From Caryophanales bacterium (GTDB lineage: Bacteria > Bacillota_I > Bacilli_A > RFN20 > CAG-826): a DNA stretch of 5,200 nucleotides. This document shows, one piece after another, positions 1 through 5,200 of the stretch (position 1 is its first letter; the number at the start of each line of letters is the position of its first letter). The translations under genes were made by a program, and so were the position numbers. The notes beneath the pieces are model-generated. The model did no database searches, had not been told where the DNA came from, and saw only the letters and a program-made list of their open reading frames with translations. The stretch spans positions 1-5,200 of the forward strand of contig JAQYER010000127.1 in NCBI GenBank assembly GCA_028723545.1, read 5' to 3'.

Positions 1-719
1 ATCATTCTACCTTTGATTGGAAATATCCGCTTTGGTATGGAAATAATATTACTGTACAAGATAGTGTTATTACTAAAACTGGTAGAGCGGGAATTTGGTA
101 TTCGAATAATGTTAAATTTTTAAATACAATTATTGATGGAACTAAAAATTTCCGTCGATGCAATCAATTAATAATTGACCATTGCGATTTTTCTAACGCG
201 TTAGAAACGTTGTGGCATTGTTATGATGTTAAATTAAGCAACTGCCAAATTAAAGGTGATTATTTATTTTTAGATTCTAAAAATATTTATGTTGAAAATA
301 TCAAATTAATTGGAGATTATGGCTTTGATTCTTGTGAAAATGTTGAAATTCATCATAGTGAATTACACACGAAAGATGCTTTTTGGAATTGCAAAAATGT
401 CGTTGTATATGATTCAACAATTGTTGGTGAATATTTAGCGTGGAACGCTCAAAACATTACTTTTATTAATTGCCATATTGAATCATTACAAGGCCTTTGC
501 TATATCAATAATTTAAAATTAGTTAATTGCACAATGGATAACACAACATTATCTTTTGAATATTCAAATAATGTTGATGCTGAAATTAAATCAACAATTG
601 ATTCAATTAAAAACGTCGGTAGTGGTGTTATAGTTGCTAAAAAGATTAATGAAATTATAATGGATGAGACAAAAGTAGATATTAACAAAACCAAAATAAT
701 TATTAACGAGGATTTATGA
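1..719 (+). CDS. DUF3737 family right-handed beta-helix protein, 5' partial
   Basis: The frame is open from base 3 to the TGA at 717-719, giving 238 residues; the N-terminus lies outside the window. The first Met in the window (base 210) is internal, because homologous repeat units continue upstream of it without a stop. From about residue 14 the protein is a string of rungs of 19-21 residues. Most begin with [N/E/K/Q/Y]-N/D-[V/I/L] and end in an aromatic-rich turn such as GIWYS, TLWHC, AFWNC or LAWNA. This is the pattern of a right-handed parallel beta-helix (pectate-lyase-like fold), and the sequence resembles the DUF3737 family (PF12541) as I remember it, including the C-terminal DSIKN..SGVI.A segment. 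I recall the family as roughly 270-290 residues, so about 40-50 are missing. No membrane segment is visible in the part seen. Its function is unknown. It overlaps the next gene by 4 nt (ATGA), suggesting translational coupling. Confidence 0.85.
   Translation, partial: HSTFDWKYPLWYGNNITVQDSVITKTGRAGIWYSNNVKFLNTIIDGTKNFRRCNQLIIDHCDFSNALETLWHCYDVKLSNCQIKGDYLFLDSKNIYVENIKLIGDYGFDSCENVEIHHSELHTKDAFWNCKNVVVYDSTIVGEYLAWNAQNITFINCHIESLQGLCYINNLKLVNCTMDNTTLSFEYSNNVDAEIKSTIDSIKNVGSGVIVAKKINEIIMDETKVDINKTKIIINEDL
707..712 (+). promoter_or_regulatory. Short Shine-Dalgarno for the MalY/PatB gene
   Basis: CGAGGA lies inside the last codons of the beta-helix gene, only 3-4 nt before the ATG at 716. The match and spacing are both poorer than at the neighbouring genes. 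Translation of the lyase therefore probably relies in part on ribosomes terminating at the overlapping TGA (717-719), which is an inference from the ATGA overlap. Confidence 0.4.
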
Positions 720-1885
720 AATATAATTTTGACAAAATAATCGATCGCAAAAACACGTTGTCTTGTAAATGGGATGAATGTAAAGAAAACGGCCTTCCAA
801 TGTGGATTGCTGATATGGATTTTGAAGTCGCGCCTAAAATTAAAGAAGCCTTAATTAATAGAGTTAATAATGGAATATTTGGATATTCTTATATTCCAGA
901 TGCATATTATGAAGCGATTATTTCTTGGTGGAAAAGAAGATATAATTTCGAAATTAAAAAAGAATGGATTATTTTTTCAACTGGCGTTATCGCATCAATA
1001 TCAAGCATGGTTAGAAGATTAACTCATCCAAATGATAATGTTGTTTTATTAACTCCAATCTATAATACATTTTATAATTCAATTTTAAATAATGGCGCGC
1101 GTTCTCTTGATTGCCCATTAATCGAAAAAGACGGACTTTATTATATTGATTTTGAAGATTTAGAAAAGAAATTAAGTCTTCCAACGACTACATTAATGAT
1201 TTTTTGTAATCCTCAAAATCCAACCGGAAATATCTGGAGTAAAGAAGATATGGAAAAAATAGGGCAATTATGTTTTAAACATAATGTCACAATTATTTCT
1301 GATGAAATCCATTGTGATTTAACTTCTCCAAATTATCGATATATTCCATTCGCATCTGTTAATGAATTAAATAAAGATATATCAATTACTTGTTTATCAC
1401 CTGGTAAGTCATTCAATTTAGCGGGAATCAATTCATCTTGCATGGTTATAAAAAATAAGCGATTATTTGATTTAATTAACCGCGGATTAAATAATGATGA
1501 ATGCGCTGAACCAAATGCTTTTGCTATCCCAATGACAATTGCTGCGTATAATGAATCAGAAGATTATCTTGATGAATTACGCATCTATATTGAAGAAAAT
1601 CGTCAATATTTCACTGACGAAATTAATAGACATTTTAATGGTAAAATTAAAATCATTGAATCACACGCGACTTATTTATTATGGGTTGATGTTAGAAATA
1701 TAACTTTTAATACAACTCAATTATGCGAATTTATTGAAGATAAAACCGGATTAAAAATTACTTCAGGTGAAAATTATCATCAAAATGGTTTTGTTAGAAT
1801 AAATATCGCTTGTCCAAGACAATTATTAATCGATGGAATTAATCGATTTGTTCAAGGAATTGAATTATTTATGAAGGAGAAATAA
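716..1885 (+). CDS. MalY/PatB family PLP-dependent C-S lyase / aminotransferase
   Basis: This is a 389-residue fold-type I PLP enzyme at the usual full length for MalY/PatB proteins. The N-terminal LPMWIADMDF (27-36) and GIFGYSYIP (53-61) are hallmarks of this subgroup. Cofactor residues can be placed: N168 in NPQNPTG (165-171), D196 in SDEIH (195-199) for the pyridine nitrogen, the Schiff-base K231 in SPGKSFNLAG (228-237), and R361 in FVRIN (359-363) for the substrate carboxylate. All are intact, so the enzyme should be active. Characterised relatives cleave cystathionine or cysteine conjugates to a thiol, pyruvate and ammonia; some relatives may transaminate, and the substrate here cannot be read. 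It is cytoplasmic, with no signal peptide. The start overlaps the upstream stop by 4 nt, and its 3' end contains the ribosome-binding site of the next gene. PatB-like is the safest name, as nothing shows a link to maltose regulation like that of E. coli MalY. Confidence 0.92.
   Translation: MKYNFDKIIDRKNTLSCKWDECKENGLPMWIADMDFEVAPKIKEALINRVNNGIFGYSYIPDAYYEAIISWWKRRYNFEIKKEWIIFSTGVIASISSMVRRLTHPNDNVVLLTPIYNTFYNSILNNGARSLDCPLIEKDGLYYIDFEDLEKKLSLPTTTLMIFCNPQNPTGNIWSKEDMEKIGQLCFKHNVTIISDEIHCDLTSPNYRYIPFASVNELNKDISITCLSPGKSFNLAGINSSCMVIKNKRLFDLINRGLNNDECAEPNAFAIPMTIAAYNESEDYLDELRIYIEENRQYFTDEINRHFNGKIKIIESHATYLLWVDVRNITFNTTQLCEFIEDKTGLKITSGENYHQNGFVRINIACPRQLLIDGINRFVQGIELFMKEK
1874..1879 (+). promoter_or_regulatory. 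Strong Shine-Dalgarno for the alpha/beta-hydrolase gene
   Basis: AAGGAG sits within the final codons of the lyase gene, 8 nt before the ATG at 1888. It fixes that start codon and ties the two genes into one transcript. Confidence 0.8.
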
Positions 1886-1887
1886 AA

Positions 1888-2718
1888 ATGCTTATTAAAA
1901 ATGTTAATTTAAAAGATGAATTCCCTAATTTAGAAAATAACGTAAATTTAGGCGTATATTGTCCATTAGATTTAAAAGAATTAAATGATCATCGCTTAAG
2001 AAAAACGATATTGATTATTCCTGGCGGTGGATATTGCTGGGTCAGTCAAAGAGAAGCCGAACCAATCGCATTAAGATTATTGGGATTAGGTTATAATGCT
2101 TTTGTTTTATATTATTCCACTAATCCATTATGCCAATTAGGCCCAATATATGAAGGATTTGCCGCGGTTGCGTATATTAGAAAACACGCAGAAGAATTAT
2201 GTGTTAATCCGGATTCTATTTCGGTTATGGGATTTTCAGCTGGTGGCCATTTAGCGGCTTCTATGTCATGTTATTTTACTGAAGATAAATATTCAAAATA
2301 TTTAAATGTTCCTAAAGAAGATATTGTTATTAATGGATGCGTTTTAGGTTATCCTGTTATCACCATGGATGATTATACACATCAAATAACAATGGAAAAT
2401 GTTACTAAAAATGATGAATCATTAAAACAATATTATTCAATTGAAAAAAATATCACAAATAGATTCCCAAAAACATTTGTTTGGACAACATTTGATGATG
2501 AAGCAGTTAATTCATTAAATAGCATTGAATTAGTTAAACAATTAAGACTTCATAATGTTTTATGTGAATTCCATCTTTATCCTCATGGACATCATGGAGC
2601 TTCTTTAGCAGATTCAACTGTTTATCCAATATCTTTAAACCAAAAAGAATTAGATGATTTAAAATATTTCGATAATTGGTTTGACCATTTCTTAAATTTC
2701 TTAGAAAAATATTTATAA
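1888..2718 (+). CDS. Alpha/beta-hydrolase, acetyl-xylan-esterase / BD-FAE-like
   Basis: This is a 276-residue single-domain alpha/beta-hydrolase. IIPGGGY (43-49) is the oxyanion-hole motif that appears as HGGG(Y/F) in related esterases. GFSAGG (115-120) is the nucleophile elbow with S117. TFDDEAV (201-207) carries the acid, most likely D204, and YPHGHHGASLA (231-241) the catalytic His, most likely H236. The C-terminal HG-H-HG-x-SLA pattern and the length match bacterial esterases annotated as acetyl-xylan esterase or BD-FAE-like feruloyl esterase. Those enzymes remove acetyl or hydroxycinnamoyl groups from sugars, though many relatives act on other small esters. There is no signal peptide, so it works in the cytoplasm, on imported oligosaccharides or metabolites rather than on polymer outside the cell. 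It starts 2 nt after the lyase stop and belongs to the same operon. The fold and triad are secure; the substrate is not. Confidence 0.88.
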   Translation: MLIKNVNLKDEFPNLENNVNLGVYCPLDLKELNDHRLRKTILIIPGGGYCWVSQREAEPIALRLLGLGYNAFVLYYSTNPLCQLGPIYEGFAAVAYIRKHAEELCVNPDSISVMGFSAGGHLAASMSCYFTEDKYSKYLNVPKEDIVINGCVLGYPVITMDDYTHQITMENVTKNDESLKQYYSIEKNITNRFPKTFVWTTFDDEAVNSLNSIELVKQLRLHNVLCEFHLYPHGHHGASLADSTVYPISLNQKELDDLKYFDNWFDHFLNFLEKYL

Positions 2719-2773
2719 TTTGAAAAACAATCTAATTAATGAAACTATTTAATTATTAGTGTAATATTAATTT
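2719..2773 (+). promoter_or_regulatory. AT-rich intergenic gap, possible weak promoter
   Basis: This 55-nt spacer is the longest gap in the window and the likeliest transcription-unit boundary. TTGAAA at 2720-2725 is one base from a -35 consensus, but no good -10 follows at 16-18 nt; TTTAAT at 2748-2753 would be spaced too far away. An imperfect AT-only inverted repeat (2732-2739 with 2749-2759, 3-nt bulge) has no T-tract after it and is not a convincing terminator. In such AT-rich DNA these matches may be chance. Confidence 0.2.
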
Positions 2774-3418
2774 ATGATCAAATTCATTATTTTTGATTTC
2801 GATGGCACATTAGTAAATACTCTTCCATTAACAAGTGAAGCAGTAAGAAGATTTTTAAAATATAAAAACATTAATAAGACAATCACTGATGAAGATGTTT
2901 TAAAAGTTATGTCTTTAGTGGGCAATGAAATTTGCCAGCATTTCATGTATCCAGAAATAATCAATATGGATGAATATAATGATGTTTACAAAAAAGAAAT
3001 CGAGTTATTAGCATCTCAAGGAAAACCATTTCCTAATGTCATATCAACTTTAAAGACATTGAAGCAGAAAGGCATTAAATTATATATTCTTTCAAATAAA
3101 AATGATGAAACAGTAAAAAGATATACTTCTATTATTTTTGGTGATGATATTTTTATTGATTCTCAAGGTGTTATTGATAATATTCCTCCTAAACCTTCAC
3201 CTGATTTAGTGAAATATTTTTTAAATAAAAACCAATTAAATAAAGAAGAAGGATTATTTGTTGGTGACTCAGAAATTGATTTAGAAACGGCAATTAATTG
3301 CCATATGAAATCAGTCATTATGTCATATGGATATGCTGACAAAGAAAAAATGAAAAAATTACCTAAACCAGATTATTTATTATCCGATTTCAAAGATATT
3401 TTAAAAATTATTAACTAA
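2774..3418 (+). CDS. HAD-IA family phosphatase, phosphoglycolate-phosphatase-like
   Basis: This is a 214-residue HAD-superfamily hydrolase with all four motifs. Motif I is DFDGT (8-12), with nucleophile D8 and general acid/base D10. Motif II is ILSNK with S107. Motif III has K140 in PPKPSPD. Motif IV is GDSEID (164-169), with D165 and D169 for Mg2+. A helical cap at about residues 15-85, inserted between motifs I and II, marks the HAD-IA type, and GDSEIDLETA is typical of phosphoglycolate-phosphatase (Gph)-like members. These enzymes dephosphorylate small phosphorylated metabolites such as phosphoglycolate or sugar phosphates; the substrate here is not readable. Beta-phosphoglucomutase was considered because of the GH13 neighbour, but motif I (DFDGT rather than the usual DLDGV) argues against it. 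The start is chosen because motif I begins 7 residues in. No Shine-Dalgarno is visible upstream. Its stop codon overlaps the ribosome-binding site of the GH13 gene. Confidence 0.9.
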   Translation: MIKFIIFDFDGTLVNTLPLTSEAVRRFLKYKNINKTITDEDVLKVMSLVGNEICQHFMYPEIINMDEYNDVYKKEIELLASQGKPFPNVISTLKTLKQKGIKLYILSNKNDETVKRYTSIIFGDDIFIDSQGVIDNIPPKPSPDLVKYFLNKNQLNKEEGLFVGDSEIDLETAINCHMKSVIMSYGYADKEKMKKLPKPDYLLSDFKDILKIIN

Positions 3419-3422
3419 GGAG
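3417..3422 (+). promoter_or_regulatory. Strong Shine-Dalgarno for the GH13 gene
   Basis: AAGGAG overlaps the TAA stop of the HAD gene (3416-3418) and lies 7 nt before the ATG at 3430. It confirms that start and indicates that the two genes are cotranscribed. Confidence 0.8.
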
Positions 3423-3429
3423 ATTTTCA

Positions 3430-4959
3430 ATGAACAAATTACTCGAAGGAATTACATTTTACGAAATTTATCCAAACTCTTTTTGTGACTCAAATAATGA
3501 TGGATATGGTGACTTTAAAGGAATTATATCTAAATTAGATTATGTTCAATCATTAGGAGTTAAAGGAATATGGCTTAATCCTCATTACGATTCTCCATTC
3601 AAAGACGGTGGATATGATGTTAAAGATTTTTACAAATGTTCACCACGTTTTGGAAGTGAAGAAGACTTTGATGAAATGGTTAATGAAATCCATAAAAGAG
3701 GAATGATATTAATTGTTGATTTGGTCGCTGGGCATTCAAGCGAAGAATGCGAAATGTTTATTAAATCCGCTGAACCATATGAAAACGAATATTCAGATTT
3801 ATATGTTTGGAACAATAATCCGTGGAATACTCCTAGTGGAATGAAATTCCAAAATGGACGTTATCAACGTAACGGCTGTTTCTTAATTAATTTCTTTGTT
3901 ACTCAGCCAGCATTTAATTATGGATTTTATAAAGTTGATGATCCAACATGGCAAATGTCTTATAAAGATCCTAGAACATTTAAAGCGCGTGATTTAATGG
4001 TGAATATATGTAAATATTGGCTATCTCGAGGAGTTGATGGCTTCCGCGTCGATATGGCATCTTCTTTAGTAAAAAACGACCCATGGGACGAAAAAGAAGG
4101 AACAATCGAAGTTTGGCATTATATTTTTGAAAATGTAAAAAAAGAATATCCAAACGCTGTATTTGTTTCTGAATGGGGAGGAGAAAAACAACACCTTTCT
4201 TTCAAAGCAGGATTTGATATGGATTTTGTTTTAGAAAATTGGGGTACTTTCTACAACAAATTAGTGAGATTAGAATATCCTTCTAAAGGACAAGAAAAAT
4301 CATATTTTAGAAAAGAAAGTAATGTTGATATTAATCCATTATTTAAACAAATAATAAAGAGAATTACTGAACAAAAAGATAAAGGATATTTCTCATTTAT
4401 ATCTGGCAATCACGATGTTGAAAGATGTTCAGAAAATTTTACTGAGCACGAGATGAAATTATTTATGATGTGGCTTTTTACGATGCCAGGAGTTCCTTAT
4501 CTTTATTATGGTGATGAAATATTTATGAAATATCAAAGAGGACTTCCTTCAGTTGAATGTGGGTATCATCGAACTGGTTCAAGAACTCCAATGGTGTTTG
4601 ATCATTCAAAGAATAAAGGGTTCTCAAATTGTGAAAAAGAAAAATTGTTTTTACCAATTGACGAGACTACATCAGTTATTGATGAAGAAAATAATAAAGA
4701 TTCTTTATTGCACACCGTGCGTGATTTAATCCATTTAAGAAACAATACAAAATCATTATGGGGAAACAATATTGAATATGTGGAATTAGAAAAAGAAGTA
4801 ATGTCTTATGCACGTAATGATTTATTAATAATAATTAATCCTCACGATAAGCAAATCGCTGTTGATAAAGGAGAAATTATTTACCAAATTGGTGAAATAA
4901 AAATAACAAAAGATAAATTAATTTTATTGCCTCAAAGTGGAATAATTTTAAGAAAATAA
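3430..4959 (+). CDS. GH13 alpha-amylase-family glycoside hydrolase (alpha-glucosidase-like)
   Basis: This is a 509-residue GH13 (beta/alpha)8-barrel enzyme. The N-terminus (FYEIYPNSF at 10-18, then D-x-N-x-D-GYGDFKGI to about 32) is typical of intracellular glucosidases. Conserved regions: region I DLVAGH (97-102), region II GFRVD (204-208) with nucleophile D208, region III SEWG (247-250) with acid/base E248, and region IV SGNHD (325-329) with transition-state stabiliser D329. TQPAFNYGF (158-166) lies in the short domain B at the region V position, and RTGSRTPM (381-388) is shared with alpha-glucosidase and trehalose-synthase relatives. A C-terminal beta-domain occupies about 440-509. The catalytic triad is intact, so it should hydrolyse or transfer alpha-glucosyl units. 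There is no signal peptide, so it acts in the cytoplasm on imported oligosaccharides. Region I carries Gly101 where the classical DxxxNH has Asn. The exact specificity (oligo-1,6-glucosidase, maltose, sucrose or trehalose enzyme) cannot be set. The gene lies 11 nt after the HAD gene. Confidence 0.92.
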   Translation: MNKLLEGITFYEIYPNSFCDSNNDGYGDFKGIISKLDYVQSLGVKGIWLNPHYDSPFKDGGYDVKDFYKCSPRFGSEEDFDEMVNEIHKRGMILIVDLVAGHSSEECEMFIKSAEPYENEYSDLYVWNNNPWNTPSGMKFQNGRYQRNGCFLINFFVTQPAFNYGFYKVDDPTWQMSYKDPRTFKARDLMVNICKYWLSRGVDGFRVDMASSLVKNDPWDEKEGTIEVWHYIFENVKKEYPNAVFVSEWGGEKQHLSFKAGFDMDFVLENWGTFYNKLVRLEYPSKGQEKSYFRKESNVDINPLFKQIIKRITEQKDKGYFSFISGNHDVERCSENFTEHEMKLFMMWLFTMPGVPYLYYGDEIFMKYQRGLPSVECGYHRTGSRTPMVFDHSKNKGFSNCEKEKLFLPIDETTSVIDEENNKDSLLHTVRDLIHLRNNTKSLWGNNIEYVELEKEVMSYARNDLLIIINPHDKQIAVDKGEIIYQIGEIKITKDKLILLPQSGIILRK

Positions 4960-4960
4960 T

Positions 4961-4998
4961 AAAAGTTGCATTTTGGTTTACATGACAAGGTGACTTTT
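4961..4998 (+). promoter_or_regulatory. Possible hairpin covering the kinase ribosome-binding site
   Basis: Bases 4961-4969 can pair with 4990-4998 (nine pairs, two of them G-U), and after a 2-nt bulge 4972-4975 can pair with 4986-4989 (one G-U). The loop is 4976-4985. The 3' arm contains the whole Shine-Dalgarno of the kinase gene. The pairing is real on paper but AT-rich and of modest stability, so any role in translation control is a guess. Confidence 0.25.
4987..4993 (+). promoter_or_regulatory. Shine-Dalgarno for the xylulokinase-like gene
   Basis: AAGGTGA lies 8 nt before the ATG at 5002. It matches the anti-Shine-Dalgarno well and supports that start over the out-of-frame ATG at 4982. 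Confidence 0.7.
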
Positions 4999-5001
4999 TG
5001 T

Positions 5002-5200
5002 ATGAAAACTTATATCGGAATTGATTTAGGTACCAGTGGTGTTAAATTGTTGCTATTACATGAAGATGGCAAAATTTTAAATATAGTCACTAAAGATTAC
5101 CCAATATTTTATCGTCAAAAGAACCATTCTAGTCAAAATCCTGAAGATTGGTTTTGCCAAACTATAGAAGGGTTAAAAGAATTATTAATTAATCAAAATA
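5002..5200 (+). CDS. xylB: FGGY-family carbohydrate kinase, xylulokinase-like, 3' partial
   Basis: Only the first 66 codons are present of a protein that is usually about 480-500 residues. IGIDLGTSGVKLLLL (5-19) is the phosphate-1 loop of the FGGY/actin-like ATPase fold, with D8 as the conserved acidic residue near ATP-Mg. HSSQNPEDW (42-50) matches the S-x-Q-[N/D]-P-E-D-W segment typical of xylulokinases, which phosphorylate D-xylulose to D-xylulose 5-phosphate for the pentose phosphate pathway. Other FGGY kinases (gluconate, glycerol, ribulokinase) share the ATP loop but fit the second motif less well. The substrate-binding residues and FGGY signature lie beyond the window, so the symbol is provisional. 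The gene begins 42 nt after the GH13 stop, probably in the same operon, which fits a sugar-catabolic role. Confidence 0.8.
   Translation, partial: MKTYIGIDLGTSGVKLLLLHEDGKILNIVTKDYPIFYRQKNHSSQNPEDWFCQTIEGLKELLINQN

Noticed and set aside
500..694. Minus-strand 64-residue open frame
   Set aside because: It lies fully inside the beta-helix gene, has a hydrophobic low-complexity translation expected from antisense of AT-rich code, and shows no recognisable motif.
210..719. Beta-helix gene starting at the internal ATG at 210
   Set aside because: The same frame is open back to base 3 and encodes further rungs of the same repeat, so 210 is an internal Met.
2732..2759. Inverted repeat as an intrinsic terminator after the hydrolase gene
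   Set aside because: The stem is almost all A-T with a 3-nt bulge and no T-run follows, so it does not meet terminator criteria.
2767..2964. Minus-strand 65-residue open frame
   Set aside because: It is antisense to the start of the HAD gene, whose catalytic motif I is encoded there on the + strand.
2774..3418. HAD gene as beta-phosphoglucomutase paired with the GH13 gene
   Set aside because: Motif I is DFDGT rather than the usual DLDGV of that enzyme, and the motif IV context GDSEIDLETA fits phosphoglycolate-phosphatase-like members; the neighbour is a GH13 hydrolase, not a maltose or trehalose phosphorylase.
3630..3815. Minus-strand 61-residue open frame
   Set aside because: It is antisense to conserved GH13 region I and has no motif of its own.
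4982..4993. Three-codon leader peptide ATG ACA AGG TGA before the kinase gene
   Set aside because: No ribosome-binding site precedes it, and so short a frame is expected by chance; it is kept only as a side note to the hairpin.
1..5200. CRISPR array, tRNA/rRNA, insertion sequence or phage attachment site
   Set aside because: No direct-repeat array, cloverleaf, transposase motif or terminal inverted repeats were seen, and nearly all of the window is accounted for by intact or edge-cut genes.

Overview
The window is strongly AT-rich (about 30% GC by eye) and densely coding, with every gene on the + strand. Shine-Dalgarno sites of the AAGGAG type, Leu mostly as TTA and Arg often as AGA point to a low-GC Bacillota or Mollicutes-like gut or host-associated bacterium. 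All Trp codons in the genes I call are TGG, and TGA is used as a stop (717-719), so the standard bacterial code (table 11) fits and the Mycoplasma code does not. I cannot name the species.

Layout. Positions 1-2718 look like one tightly packed transcriptional unit. It holds the 3' part of a DUF3737-type right-handed beta-helix protein, a MalY/PatB-type PLP-dependent C-S lyase or aminotransferase overlapping it by 4 nt, and an alpha/beta-hydrolase of the acetyl-xylan-esterase/BD-FAE-like group starting 2 nt after the lyase stop. A 55-nt AT-rich gap (2719-2773) follows, with no convincing terminator. Next come a HAD-IA phosphatase (2774-3418), an intracellular GH13 alpha-glucosidase/amylase-family enzyme (3430-4959), and the first 66 codons of an FGGY carbohydrate kinase, most like xylulokinase (from 5002). 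No rRNA, tRNA, mobile element or CRISPR array was seen.

How the genes may work together. The second half (HAD phosphatase, GH13 hydrolase, sugar kinase) reads as cytoplasmic carbohydrate catabolism of imported oligosaccharides. The first half is less clear. The overlap and short spacing imply that the beta-helix protein, the PLP enzyme and the esterase-like hydrolase are made together, but no common pathway can be read from the sequence. The beta-helix protein has no known function. It is built from regular ~19-residue rungs carrying a ladder of aromatic residues, which makes it the most interesting unexplained item here. The rest is ordinary metabolic gene content, and I found no strong evidence of a new defence, mobile or RNA system.
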